Positions 11,674 through 24,278 of a stretch of 64,000 bases of DNA are shown piece by piece (the stretch's first letter is position 1; each line of letters starts with the position of its first letter). This stretch comes from Chrysomallon squamiferum. Lineage: Eukaryota > Mollusca > Gastropoda > Neomphalida > Peltospiridae. A program made the position numbers and the translations under genes. The stretch spans positions 22,325,128 through 22,389,127 of the forward strand of contig CM022672.1 in the NCBI GenBank assembly GCA_012295275.1. The letters are read 5' to 3'. The notes beneath the pieces were generated by a model. It was not told the DNA's origin, ran no database searches, and saw only the letters and a list, made by a program, of their open reading frames with translations.

Positions 11674-12356
11674 GTATGTACGCTTCAAATGGTTGACTGA
11701 GTGACTTGTATGGAACTAAACAAATGCATTGTCATTTATTTCTATGTTTTCATTTCTGTCTAACCGTCAGTGAGTTCGAGTAAGAATCTAAATGAGCTTT
11801 TTATATTGTATAATAAAAATAATAGAACATGTTTTAATCGATCGTGATGAAAAAAAAAAAAAAAAAAATAGTTCAGAAGATTTTGGCTGTTAAGTCAATA
11901 GTTACAATCATTAAGTATCATCTTTAACATCAGCATCTCAACACCATAACCATTATGCCATCATTATCATCATTAATGTCAGCAACAGCAAAATGAATTT
12001 TACTCTTTATATTTATTATTATTATTATTATTATTAACATCATCATCATCACCATCATTTTAATATTGCTAGAACGGAAGGATGGTTTTATGTGTATCTT
12101 TTTAATTTTTTAATTAATTTTATATATGTTTCTGCTCGGTTTTGTTTTGTTAGGGGTGGGTAGGTTATTTTTTATTTATTTTTTGGAGGGAGGGGGGATG
12201 TTTTGTTGTGTTTTAGATTTTTGGGTTCTTTTTTTAAATCATTTATTTTTTTCTACTTCTTTTTTATCATTTTATTTAATTATTTATTTATTTATTTTAT
12301 GTTTGTTCTTTCATTGTTTTGGGATTTTATTATCATCATCATCATCATCATTATTC

Positions 12357-12388
<32 letters not shown>

Positions 12389-13039
12389 ATTATTATTTCT
12401 TTGACATTTGAGAAGTAAACGCGAAAAACAACGCAAATATTATCGTTATAAAATGATATATTTAAATCAGTTAAACTCATTAATCATTTGATACTATAAT
12501 TCAACTGAATACAGTTAATTATTCATAATTTTCATTATATAATTGTGTGTGTCTGTGTCTGTGTGTGTGCGCATGTGTGTTTGGGAGAAAGTTATTTTTT
12601 ACCGTTAAAAGAAACATAATAATAAGAAGAGAATATCAAGAGAAAGTGATGGCTGATTCCAATTTTCATGGAAATACTGAAATTAATATACAGTTCTTCG
12701 ACTGCACACGCGAGCATGGTTAATTTTCAGTTTGCAAGTATATCTATCGCACAAACTATGAGAGTATGAGATCGAAAACAGATAGCCATACACACACACA
12801 CACACAAACAAACATACAACATATACATACATACATACATACATACATACATACACATATTTACGTATATATAAACATAGGTACATATATATCTATATGC
12901 ATACAAATAGAGGTATACGTAGACACTAATATACACAGATACACACACACACTCACACCCATACATACATACATACACTCATGAACACATATGCACACAC
13001 ACACACACACATAAACACACACAACAAATATATACACAC
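11674..13039. other. microsatellite-rich stretch
   Basis: Contains TTA and ATC tracts (12012-12055, 12330-12395) and a GT-rich block near 12545-12580. One small clean frame, 12650-12724, starts ATGGCTGATTCC and reads MADSNFHGNTEINIQFFDCT before stopping. It has no visible splice or family signal and is noted only. Confidence 0.5.
12790..13020. repeat. compound CA / CATA microsatellite
   Basis: Alternating blocks of CA dinucleotides and CATA tetranucleotides. Open frames here on both strands are products of the repeat. Confidence 0.85.
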
Positions 13040-13500
13040 TTCAGTTACATACAAGTTATAACCAGTACAATTTCATCTCAGATAGGTGAACATTACCAAG
13101 ATCTTGTTTGTAAGCAACGTGGCTGACGATGCATGACGTGTGTCTTTAAAAACCACAACACCGTGCTGCAGCTTGTCAGTGTCTTGTCGATATGTGTAGC
13201 AGTGAGTCACAATTCGCAACCGCTGTGGATGTCACCAGTCTGACAATTTATACATATACATGGGTATAAATAAGCCGACATGTGTAAGTGACAGTATTGT
13301 TTTTGATGGAGAGAATATAATGGGTCTGATAACGCTTGAAATGTCTTGCACGATCATTTCATGACGTTGAAGAAAGAGAAGGTCCATTCTGCCACAGAAA
13401 GGGAGGGGTCGTTTAGAAAAGGGTGCGATCCAAAATGTCTGTAAGGGTTGTATTCTTACGCTGGTAGACGTCATTTTCAAGATGGAAGGATATCATCGTT
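13040..13500. other. non-repetitive island, possible exon or regulatory DNA
   Basis: A GC-balanced block between microsatellites. On the minus strand 13480-13232 is open from an ATG (MKMTSTSVRIQPLQTFWIAP...) for 82 codons, but no splice sites or known motif support it. The region may equally be a conserved noncoding element. Confidence 0.3.
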
Positions 13501-13992
13501 AAAAGTGAAGTAAAATAAAATAAAATAAAATAATAAAGATTATATAAGAAAAATAAAAATAGATGTGTCGCAGAGAAGGTGTGAGTCTCTGGTGTTTATC
13601 CAGCTTGTTGGATGTGTTATTTCTAACAGTGGTCACGTTACCTGTTTTACTGTTTAGTTATATGACAACAAATAACTATTACTTTAAAAAAAAGGAAAAA
13701 TTTCAAAAAGTCATTCCCATGTTTGCATAGAAACGGTATCTTTAATTTTATTCATTACAATTTCTTTTTCTTTTTTAGTATAATAAGTAATTAAAACGAG
13801 TGGATTTCTTTTCTTCTTCTCTCTAAAAAAAAAAAAAAATTTGCTTATTTATTATGAGCATTCTTTTTTATGTTAATTCAAAATCGATTAAATTGAAAAT
13901 TTTAAAACCAAATAGCTAATTTAAAAATTTCTGCTTTCATAAAATAAATCCATGCAGAGTTTGAAAAATATACTTTAATGAACTTTAAGAAT

Positions 13993-14032
<40 letters not shown>

Positions 14033-14071
14033 TAATTTGTTATCTTATAAACGTTTTTACTTTTATCCTGT

Positions 14072-14205
14072 GATCCCGAAAAGGGTGAGTATACAGCGTA
14101 GATAAGTATCCTAGCGTTGTTTCAAAAACAACAAAAAAACAAACAAACAAGATATGTAAGATGTGCCGAGAAGGTGAGTGTAGCATAGATAAGTATCGTA
14201 TCCTT

Positions 14206-14245
<40 letters not shown>

Positions 14246-14260
14246 GAAAAAAAAAAAGAA
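14072..14260 (+). repeat. two diverged tandem copies of an A-tailed unit
   Basis: The sequence AAGGTGAGTRTA..ATAGATAAGTATC..TTGTTT occurs twice, at about 14077-14133 and 14169-14209. Each copy runs into an A-rich tail, the second more than 30 bases long. The pattern suggests a short A-tailed retroelement fragment or a local duplication. I cannot name a family. Confidence 0.55.
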
Positions 14261-14575
14261 GAAAAAAAGTGAAAAAAAAATGAAAATTAATAAACTAGGT
14301 GATTTAAATTAGTGCCAGCATGCCGCTGCCTGGCCTACATAAAGGTAACACAGTCTCATAAAGGACTCGCTGTTTAAATCACATTGAAATGCTAACAATC
14401 CGAAGCTTACAACAGGGAATCGCCCATGACATTGTAATATTGCATGAATAATTTCAAATATCGTATTCGTGTCCTAGTCTAGAAAGTACCCATGTATACA
14501 GTGCGTAGAGGTAAATGCGACTGAGTTACAACATACTATTAACACTGTTTTAAAATGCACTTACTTAAGTAATCC

Positions 14576-14682
<107 letters not shown>

Positions 14683-15443
14683 GGCTTCAGCGAATGCCAA
14701 AACATAACTAAAACTTCAAATCGACATTAAATTCAGCTCAAAAAGGTTTTCCGCTTTCATCCAATACTAAATAGAATTACTAATCAATGAATCTTTCGTG
14801 TTTTAACATGCTCTCATACTGAAAATGACTGACTACAAGAAATAGCCACAGATGGTACATATTTTTATAATCAACAAGCAGACGTAACATAAACCTGTGT
14901 AATTCATTTAACATCACTGCAACGTTATTTTTATTATCATTTTTAACTTTTTAATTTATTTTTTATTACTGTTATTATATTAAATGCGTGCAACAGGAAC
15001 TAAAAGAGAAATATAGTCATTTTCGTTCACGGCTTTGCATAGTGTTGTTTGGTATCAGTCCTGTCATTACGTCTGATCTTATTAATGGGCGGGGCAAAGT
15101 GACCTACTTAAAGCAGAAGTCATAGGTCCTTGTTTTGCACATTCAAAATCATTTGAGCTTTGCACGTCAGTCGGATGAGAATGATTTTTTTTTTTTGATA
15201 GACTGATGTATTTAAGCATGGTCAAGTCTTCCAGTAAAACCAAAGTACAAATCAAATACAACAGAAATAGCCGAATATGCATAATGAATATAACAGTCTA
15301 GAAACATTATTTTTCCAAATGTCTTTCCAAGTATTATGTTGGCCTGAAAGTTATTGGTTTGGCAAAATGCTACATTTCTTGTATTTATGCGTTTAAATAA
15401 AGATGGTAACGTTAATTTTACATGTACACGCACATACAAATAC

Positions 15444-15543
<100 letters not shown>

Positions 15544-15909
15544 AGACACGTTCGGTTATTCATGAATTATGTATAACATAAATTATTTTTATTTACTTCT
15601 TCCTCTGTTTAAAACCCAAAATATAGTCCCGCGCTAAAATATCTAAATAAGTCACAAAAAAATATTGGAATAAAAGTTGATTTAAAAAAAAAAAATAATA
15701 ATAATAGCAAACACTTTAATTTTTGCCTAAATTTGTTCAACGTTCAACAAGACAAGGTTAAACTTTGAAGAAACCAATACGTTCTTATTTGTTTTCTTCT
15801 TTTGGTCGATTCATTTCGCCATTTATTCTTCAAACAGGAAAATTTAAATCTTTTTTAATCAAAACCACCCCCCCCCCCAAGGTCCACTGTTTTTGTGTAT
15901 GATATATAT

Positions 15910-15957
<48 letters not shown>

Positions 15958-15959
15958 TA

Positions 15960-16364
15960 TATGTATATATAATTCACACAAACACACACACACACACGCA
16001 CGTACGTACGTACGTACGTACATACAAAAACAAATTCGTAATCAAAATACTTAATCAAATAACATAAAATCAGGATTTTTTTTTTGTTTTTTTATTTGTT
16101 TGTTTGTTTGTTTGTTTGATTTGTTTTGTTTATAATTAGAAGTCGTCTCATTACAGAAACGCTCGCTTCAAAATCGGGTGCTCGTAGGATCAATACTTCT
16201 CTGTGCCATCATTCATGCCCATTACATCGAAACCGACGTTCAAAATCCAAGTTGATGTATTTTCCTATCCATCTTATATAGGCCTATATAGAAGAAAAAA
16301 CATTCTGATTTTATGTTATTTGATTAAGTATTTTGTTTACGAATTCATGTTTTTGTATGTACGT

Positions 16365-16432
<68 letters not shown>

Positions 16433-16540
16433 TATATATACATATATATGCAAATATATATATATAAGATAGATAGGAAAATATACAAGCTTAGATTTTG
16501 AACCTCGGTTTTGATGTATTAACATGAATGATGGCACGTT
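15960..16540. repeat. crossed inverted repeats with a GT microsatellite core
   Basis: Two inverted pairs are interleaved. Sequence at about 15960-16073 is the inverted copy of about 16310-16440 (shared core GATTTTATGTTATTTGATTA). Sequence at 16206-16290 is the inverted copy of about 16455-16533, with a perfect terminal 15-mer GTGCCATCATTCATG against CATGAATGATGGCAC. The segment 16206-16533 alone has the form of a foldback or MITE-like element of about 330 bp with long inverted ends. I see no convincing target duplication. Confidence 0.7.
16367..16429. repeat. (GT)31 microsatellite
   Basis: Uninterrupted GT dinucleotides inside the inverted-repeat structure. The opposite copy carries a shorter CA/CGTA tract at 15975-16022. 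Confidence 0.95.
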
Positions 16541-16999
16541 CAAATATTTATTGCTAATTAGCAAGAAAAAGCAAAAAAAAAAAAAAATTTATAAAAAAAT
16601 CGACGGGGATATGGCAAATGTTATTTCCAGTTATATCGTTATATTAAAAGAATCGTAAATCTGAACCATCATACCTCTCGTTGAAAATAATAACTGATTA
16701 TAATTCATTAGTTTATTTTCAAATAGTTATGTTTTGTTTCGATCTGAAATATTGAAAAATATTTTAATTCCTGTTATGAATTCTGTTCCGCATGTTTTAA
16801 AAGAATTACGACGTAAAAAATGTAATAATTGTTAATCAGTTTTCATAGAAAGTAAAATTAAGATGAACATATACATACATATATATATATATAAGTAAAA
16901 CTGCTGCCTATATTTTTTTAAATGATCCTGTATGGTATGTCTATCTGTATTACGAACGCAGGTATTTATGTACGTTACCATCTACGTATGCATGCCAAT

Positions 17000-17039
<40 letters not shown>
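17000..17039. repeat. (GT)n microsatellite
   Basis: GT dinucleotide tract directly abutting the hairpin at 17040-17109. Confidence 0.9.
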
Positions 17040-17044
<5 letters not shown>

Positions 17045-17109
17045 TAAAAATCTACTTCAATAAATATATATATTTATACATATATTTATTGAAGTAGATT
17101 TTTAAATTT
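17040..17109. repeat. perfect 30-bp inverted repeat (hairpin)
   Basis: Arms 17040-17069 and 17080-17109 are exact reverse complements with a 10-nt loop. The sequence is AT-rich but not a simple repeat (core AATCTACTTCAATAAAT). It may be a small foldback element. Confidence 0.9.
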
Positions 17110-18397
17110 TCTACGACGTAATTTTTTTTTAATAGTTTACAAGAAATTTTATAACAGGATGTTAAATATTTTATATATGTCTCTATGAAATAAAAAATTA
17201 TTTTTACCTGTAAAATAAAAACTATTATTTAATTATTGAGAACTATAACTAAGTCCAATCACGACCTCACAAACATCAGATGCATATACCGATTATTTTT
17301 AGATAAGAAGCTGGGGAGACCTTTCCGAAATAATATGTAAGTTTAAATTATAAATTAGACAGGGTTTATTCACAGTTCTTTGAATTGTTGTCTCTTCGCA
17401 AACTGAACTGTGAAGTTAACTTCCAGTTAAGCTTTGAATATCATTCAAAACATGAGCGGGTATAATACACATTTATTTTATTATTATTTTTTTTTTATTT
17501 TTTTTTATTTTTTTTTTTTTTTTTTAGGCGGGAGTGTGTTTCCAACTAGGAAAGCCACCCCATAATTCGCCCCTAAGATGCACTTCGAACTTGTTCGATA
17601 GCTGCAGATAATCATCGCATTCTGTAAAATAAACCTCTTTTTTTTTTTTTTTTTTTTTTTTTCCTTTATGTCATTTTTGGGTGTATTTAATTTGTCGGCA
17701 ATCATTTTTGGGTGTGAAGGGCGGGCGGGTGGATAGATGTATTCATGCACCCATGCATGAAAGCATGAATGTGTGTATGTATTTATGTTTGGATGTGTGG
17801 ATATGTACAAATACACACACACACACACACACCCTAGATACAAACCAAGACAAGGATTAGTAAGAGGTATTTATTATTAACTGAAATGAAATAACCTTTG
17901 TAAGTTGAAACTGATCAGAAACAGGTAACATTATACAGGTAGACCGAGGAAGGTAGATACTACTTCGCTGAATTCGGGACATCACTGTGTCGCATGTTGT
18001 GTCAATTCGAATGTAAACAAAAAAAAATAAACATTAAGAAATAAAGATCCTTTGTTTAAAAATGTTTATAAAATACTTTTGTTTTGTTTTGTTCTTGTTG
18101 TTGTTGTTTGTTGTTTTGTTTTTTTGTTTTTTTTTTTTTCTTTTATTGTAACTGTTCGCCAAAATCTTTTATATCCAACCACTCTCTACGACTGAATTAT
18201 TTTGTATTAAAATGTTTACAGAACACCTGTGCGTTAACGTCTGATATATATTCTTCATGAAAGTTATTTTGAAATTCCGAAAGGTTGATTCTGTGGAGGA
18301 AACGAAAAGATAGAGGAAAATGATTTAGCACAGCTCGATCTTCATATTAAATGTTTGTTTTGTTTCGTTTGCTTTTCTTTCTCGTTGGTTTGGCAAG

Positions 18398-18398
<1 letters not shown>
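17110..18398. other. AT-rich stretch with homopolymers
   Basis: Poly-T runs near 17487-17525, 17637-17662 and 18117-18139 and a CA tract at 17813-17832. No exon recognised. Confidence 0.5.

Positions 18399-18478
<80 letters not shown>
18399..18478. repeat. (CT)n-(GT)n microsatellite
   Basis: CT dinucleotides to 18466, then GT dinucleotides. Confidence 0.95.
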
Positions 18479-18719
18479 TAATAAAAAAGCGTCATACGAA
18501 CAATTTCGTGGGAATATGTGTCAGATTAAATCATCGGTATATCAAAAATAATAGATATTTATCTGCATGTTGATACTATTTCAGTGTAAACAGTCTTCTT
18601 ACACGTTTATTCAAATTATTATTTACTTTTGCTCAGTCTTACTTAAACTGAGAATGCTTGAATCATTCTGTGTAACTCTAACCTAGTAATTTAGCTACTT
18701 TATTTTAAAATGTTATCGA

Positions 18720-19690
18720 AACAGGAGTTTTATCTGCAAAGACACCTTCTGGATAAAAGATCTTCCCCACAGTTCGATCAGATCACACCTGGAAACTCAA
18801 CGCCTTTATAGAGATTCTGCAGCCGAAGCAACAGCCAAAACATGCAAAAGACAAAATTTCGTTTGATCAAAGTCCTATTACAATAATGTGAATCATGTAC
18901 GACTCGAGAGCAAAGCAATTTTAAGGTGATCTGCATTGACCTTACATAATTTTTCGTTCGACATCCGAGTGTAAGTTTCCGTCGCACGTTACGAATTGCG
19001 CAGCATAAGTTTGAGTTTCGCCGCTTTGTTTATTCATTTTATTCAGTACTACTACTGCAACTACACTGATATTTGTTACGGTCACGTTTCACTCCTGACT
19101 AGGATCAACAAGCGATACGCACCACAAGGTCAACGGTAGCTGGTGGGATTCGCCACGCACCACGGCCACATTGGTTTTCTTTTCCTTGCGTAGGGAGACC
19201 GTTTAACACACGGAACAGCCTCTTGGCATTCCAAATTACCCACAATGCACGACTGAACGCAGACGATGGTGGTGTGACCAAAGCATGGCGTAAATCCAGT
19301 TGTCTTTGTTTTAATTTTTTTCGAACGAAGTTTCTGGTGAAGATAGTTGATAAAAGATTGTTTTTTTCTCTTTCAATATTTAGCTGATTATACCTAGAAA
19401 CCATTTAAATATGTGTTTAAAATGAGGATTACCTCTAAATATCTCATTAAATGCATCCAGTACATAAAATACCAAAGAATATGTAATGCTTGAAATTAAC
19501 AACAGCAAATAACGTATGCATTAGTTTATATGAAACGAATAATAATAAGGATTAAGAAACAAGACCCGGAAGTGACCCATCACGTCCTTTGCACACGCAT
19601 ACCTATTTAAACAGCTTATTGTTCACGATACAGCTGCACTGGGCTGACGTGCCCAGCTCGCTATCAATCAATACGGTGTCGTTAACGTGG
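18720..19690. promoter_or_regulatory. GC-balanced island with promoter-like motifs
   Basis: About 1 kb with normal base composition and scattered CpGs. CCGGAAGTG at 19566-19574 fits an ETS/GABPA site. A minus-strand GCATTGTGGGTAATTTGG near 19230-19250 loosely resembles ZNF143-type promoter elements. 19404-19105 is open on the minus strand for 99 codons but shows no recognised domain. Promoter function is inference from motif density only. Confidence 0.35.
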
Positions 19691-19985
19691 GCCTACGTTG
19701 CTCAGTGATTAAGATGGAAAATAAAAAAAATGACATGGTTGTTAGCCTCGGCTCATGGGCCCCGTTACAAATAAAACATTTTACGTGTGAGATGTGAAAA
19801 AAAACGTTAAAGAAAAGAAACATTCTCTGATCTTCTGTTTCTTTGTCTGAGCATTTGTAAGGTATTCTACAAAATAATATTTGACCCAAATCCAAATATC
19901 AAAAATAATAATAAATATTTTTTTGAAATCATGTAAGAACAGCTACAGTATATAATTACGCGCACGTCACAATTGAGTCAGGCTG

Positions 19986-20315
19986 CTATTGCTTGTTCTG
20001 AATGTTAGCTGTTATTTTAGGTTTTATTTCAGTCATCCTTGTGAAGTATTCTTGATATGTTAGATTTTCATTAAATAATTTGAAAACTTGTATTGCAATG
20101 ATCAGTACGAGTATAAGGAAAAGCGAAGTAGTGGAGAATAACTGCCCTCCCACACACACACACCCCTCCCGATTTACAAAAGTACGTTTTCTAGCTTTGG
20201 CAAAATGCTGAGTATTTCTCGCTCTCGTTCCTGGCTCGGTACAAAAATGTGAACAGGAAACTGAAGTAATGGCTTCCCATGCATGAGTCATAAACCTTTT
20301 TGCCTTTGTTAGCAT
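19986..20315 (-). CDS. hypothetical protein with one membrane segment
   Basis: This minus-strand frame of 109 codons starts at an ATG (MLTKAKRFMTHAWEAITSVS) and ends in TAG. The second half contains a clear hydrophobic helix, SLFLILVLIIAIQVF, at about residues 66-80. A polar tail ending KITANIQNKQ follows. The middle includes a short GT-microsatellite-encoded stretch (GCVCVGG) that could instead be intron before an acceptor AGGGCAG; then only the membrane segment and tail would be the exon. The order membrane helix then LTYQEYF loosely recalls the first membrane segment of DEG/ENaC channels, but that is not enough to assign it. Confidence 0.3.
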   Translation of the reverse strand: MLTKAKRFMTHAWEAITSVSCSHFCTEPGTRARNTQHFAKARKRTFVNREGCVCVGGQLFSTTSLFLILVLIIAIQVFKLFNENLTYQEYFTRMTEIKPKITANIQNKQ

Positions 20316-20329
20316 TGTAGAAAGGGCTT

Positions 20330-21332
20330 TAAAATAGTATCTTTAAAAATTATTTATGATTCTTTAATTTAAGATATGTGTCATATATTATATTTATATT
20401 GTAATTTCATATTTATCATTTATTTTATATTTCTAATTTTTTTTTCTTTGTTTTGTTTTGTTTTTAATAGATCAGCAACAATAAGAGATATAATGAATAA
20501 CAATCGGTGAAATGTATTTAATATTATATCGGTATAAAATCTGACAAATTCCTATCTTTATCTTATATTTGCAAGAGAGGTTATATATATATATATATAT
20601 ATATATAGATATATATATAAATTTAAACGTCAATCTACATTTCTACATGGAAATTGGTTCTTACTTTATTAATGTGTTTTCTTTTAATTTTTATTTATTT
20701 TGTCTGTGTTTTTTTTCTCTCTCTATCTTTGTTTATTTATCAAAATCGATTTTTTAATAAATAAATAAATGATATATATATTTATTCATTTATTTAGTAA
20801 ATATTCTTTATCGTTAAGTTTAACTGTAATATTTAATTCTCTGTGACAAAATGTAGTTACTGAGTTCATCGTTTTGGGTTTTTTTTTTTTTGTTGTTGTT
20901 TTTTAAATTTAATTTTGTTTCTGTTGTTCTATCGTATTACCTGTGCATGTTAAAGGTTTGTACTAAAGTGAACTTTTGCACTAAATCGTGATTTATCTAA
21001 CCGCATAATGCATACACCTTTACATATTTTATTGTTACCATCTCAATCTTCAGTTTGTCAGTTTGTGGAGGAGAGATCAGTTTCTACAAATTTAAATTTT
21101 AATTATGTAATGTAAGTTTAGCGACACACCTTAAGAACCTAGATTGCATCTTTTGAAAATTTCGACTTGTTTAATAAGCTGAAAAAATTTGTATGCATAT
21201 TTTCATTTACAGAAGGTTTTAATATGCTGACCCTTGTTCAGATCAATCATTTTAATTGTTCCTACTACTTCAGGTCGGAGTCTGTCAGTTTTTATTAATA
21301 TTAAAAAACCATTAATTCCTATAACAATAACA

Positions 21333-21386
<54 letters not shown>

Positions 21387-21593
21387 TAATAATAATAATA
21401 ATAATAAAAATAAATTAAATTAAATAAATAAGCATTCGAAAAGAAAAGAGAAAATGAAAGTAAAATCATCAGTATTGTATATTAAAGCTTATCTCTGTCT
21501 TTATATTGATATGTGAAAAGAAAAATAATGTCTAAGTTTTGGTTGTAAAGTGCAAATATTTGAACGAATTCAACGAATGAAATAATAATAAAA

Positions 21594-21628
<35 letters not shown>

Positions 21629-22451
21629 ATGGAATTCTTTAAAATGAATAGAGAAATGACAACACAATTCAGCTATAATAAACGTATCCAAATAATACAT
21701 ATATATATTCTCTTCATCCACACTCACAAAATAAATCGGCTTGAAATCGTTAACAACAGTATGACCTTGTAAACCGACTTTGTCTTCTTTTTTTTTTTTC
21801 TTTTTCTTTTTATAGTCATTTGAAGTTTTTCTTCATAACAACACATGCAGTAGAACAGGTTTGGATGTTTCATGAAACTTTAAGGTATGATTTCGTGTTT
21901 TTAATGCTTTAATTGTGTCTTTATTTGATTCTGATGATATTGTTGTTGCTATTTTTTAAAAGTATTGTCTCTACAAGAATCTTAGAGCTCTTCCTTTTTT
22001 TAAGCAGTTTCAGAATTGCTCGTATTTTTAAAACTGATTACTTAGTGTTTGTTTGTTTGTTTGTTGCCTTTGTATGGCTCCGAATTCTAGCTTGTTTTGA
22101 ACAGTATAAGCGATCAAATCAAACCTTCATTAACAATATTACTGTTAATCAAATGCACATCTTAATACATTTTAAAACAAATTATATGAACAGTCTGTAA
22201 TTCAGCAGGCCATAGCAGATTTGAAGTGTGGTGATTTGCATGATTCTAACCAGTCCCCATCACCTGCTTACCAAACTTCAGAGGTCTTGATGCGTATTTT
22301 TCTGTTTATGATAAAATTAAAATGTAAAATGTTCTTTGCTAATGAACGACAAAGAGTTGTTCGTCGTATATAGGCTCTCAATTTCCTCCGTCATCATCTG
22401 TATATACCTACATACCTACCTACATACATACATTATATACACAACATACAC

Positions 22452-22493
<42 letters not shown>

Positions 22494-23340
22494 GTACATA
22501 CATACATACATATACATTATGTGTGTGTGTGTGTATATTCGTCGTCCTACATCGAATATTTAAGAAGACGTGTTGATATAAACATTAATAAATATAAGTT
22601 AATGTAGATTTAGAAAGATGCGAATACGTCGCTAATTAAAACATTAATTCCTTTGTCTTTAGAAACTGGAATCTTCGAAACCGCTGGTCATACAGGTGCA
22701 CTTCCGTTTTTGAAATATAGCCATTGCTATTCAAGGGACATAACTGGTAGAAAATTCTGTACATTACAGAGTTATCTCAACTGTTGTGCCGTTCGTCCTG
22801 TAACAGTTGGAAAACTTTGGTACATTACTATAATTATTTGACAGAAATATAAAACTAATTGTTGTACAAGCAGATAATCTAGTTTGACAGCTGTTTAATG
22901 CATTTATGTCTAGGATATATGAAAATAAATCTAACAGTTTTCTTTCAGACATTAGGTGTTATTTTGAAATTTGTAAAACGTATATCTGGGTCAGCTAATT
23001 TCACTTTCTGTTGATTTGGTGATGGTTCAAACAAAGATAATATTTTACAGTAGTAAATACAGGCAATAATGCTTCATATTCGGGAAGGAAAGCAAGTTTA
23101 ATCTGGCCCAGTATCTCAATTTATGGCTTATTCATATTTGTATATTTGAGTGCGCTAACAGGGTTCGATTTTAACATTTCAGATTTAAAATGTTATGTGT
23201 GTATTCAGAACAGAATGATGGTAACAGATAAAGTAATTTTTCAGGGTGACTCAAACAGAAAACGTAGTCACATCACCACATCACCTTACGTACAGCGATT
23301 AAAGTATTCATATATGAAGAAACAAAAATGACAAATGGTT
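20330..23340. other. intergenic, AT-rich with microsatellites
   Basis: Holds TA tracts near 20582-20620 and 22454-22483, a TAA tract at 21333-21409, an AAAT tract near 21590-21628 and poly-T at 20880-20890. A non-repetitive patch at 22640-22830 follows an acceptor-like CTTTGTCTTTAG, but no frame is convincing. No gene called. Confidence 0.5.
21333..21409. repeat. (TAA)n microsatellite
   Basis: About 25 trinucleotide units with one interruption. Confidence 0.95.
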
Positions 23341-23352
23341 GAAATAAATATA

Positions 23353-23358
23353 TTTATT
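23353..23358 (-). terminator. polyadenylation signal of the ZP-domain gene
   Basis: The minus strand reads AATAAA about 360 nt after the TGA at 23720-23722. It is the first canonical hexamer that I noticed downstream. Assignment is by position. Confidence 0.4.
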
Positions 23359-23719
23359 TTGTCAGTAATAACAGTAACAAGCAACCATTCTCATTAATCA
23401 AATAATAAATCTAAACGTTATAACAAACATGATCAACAAATTAATTCAAATATCAAGGCAGGTAACTCTACGTAACAACTTAGACTACAATAAATTGTGT
23501 TGAATAAACGGTAACTGTAAGAGAGAAAAGGCAGTAACAAAGAAAGAGGGTTAATCGTTATGTTGGTGTCTTTCTGTTGGATTATATGAAATTAAATATT
23601 TTAAAAGAAATGTATTTCAAATAAACAAAAGATATCAGACATCAGAAACTGTTGAATAAACACGAAACCAACCAGATCCATCACGCGAATCCAAAGATAA
23701 AATTTCAGACAGACAATCA

Positions 23720-24067
23720 TCAAAATCTGTGTAAATTCAGACGTCTTCTTTGGACAATCTCTCTCGCTTTGTCGAAAATGTGGACACCAGAACCGACTAC
23801 GTAGAAGAAAAACAGAAAGCACGTCGTGCACACGGCGACAGTGAAAATAATAACACCGACAACCACACCCCATATGATGGTTACGACGCCCGAATGCTTG
23901 ACGCGCAAATATTTACGAAAATATTTTTCCGATTCTTCCAAGTCAGACGGAGTTGTTCGTAATCGGTAAAATGGCGGCTTTGTCGAAGCTTGGTAGATTT
24001 CAATGTCTGGTATGTACTGTAGTTTCAGATGTATTGGGGCTGTTCGAATTTCTGTAGAATTCTTCAT
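23720..24067 (-). CDS. ZP-domain membrane protein, exon 8 (C-terminal, transmembrane)
   Basis: The acceptor CACAGAG is followed by 115 codons and TGA, continuing in phase 0 from exon 7. Residues 258-372 hold a polar juxtamembrane segment and then a single hydrophobic helix at about 318-347 (VVTIIWGVVVGVIIF at its start). A short basic cytoplasmic tail includes QRRRLNLHRF. This is the usual end of a ZP protein: anchored after the ZP module, often released by proteolysis near the membrane. A basic stretch, RKYLRVK, precedes the helix but is not a textbook furin site. Confidence 0.85.
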   Translation of the reverse strand: MKNSTEIRTAPIHLKLQYIPDIEIYQASTKPPFYRLRTTPSDLEESEKYFRKYLRVKHSGVVTIIWGVVVGVIIFTVAVCTTCFLFFFYVVGSGVHIFDKAREIVQRRRLNLHRF

Positions 24068-24118
24068 CTCTGTGAAATAAATAAAATATATATATATATA
24101 TATATAAAATATTATACA

Positions 24119-24154
<36 letters not shown>

Positions 24155-24278
24155 GTAGGGATTGTGATAACGACAGGTTATTGTACTATTTAAATTTTTC
24201 TTGAGTAAAATGAATCATAAAATATCAGTTTAAAAATAAATTTCTGTAATTAATAAAGTTCGTTGTTATTCCTTCTAT

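Noticed and set aside
12790-13020. Regularly spaced repeats that could suggest a CRISPR-like array
   Set aside because: The units are 2-4 bp microsatellites with no conserved repeat and unique spacer structure, and the genome is eukaryotic.
17040-17109. Hairpin as a microRNA gene
   Set aside because: The stem is perfect and only 30 bp, unlike typical imperfect precursors, and no flanking structure is seen; kept as a repeat.
22640-22850. Non-repetitive patch with acceptor-like CTTTGTCTTTAG and a 62-codon frame
   Set aside because: No donor in a matching phase and no protein-like conservation visible.
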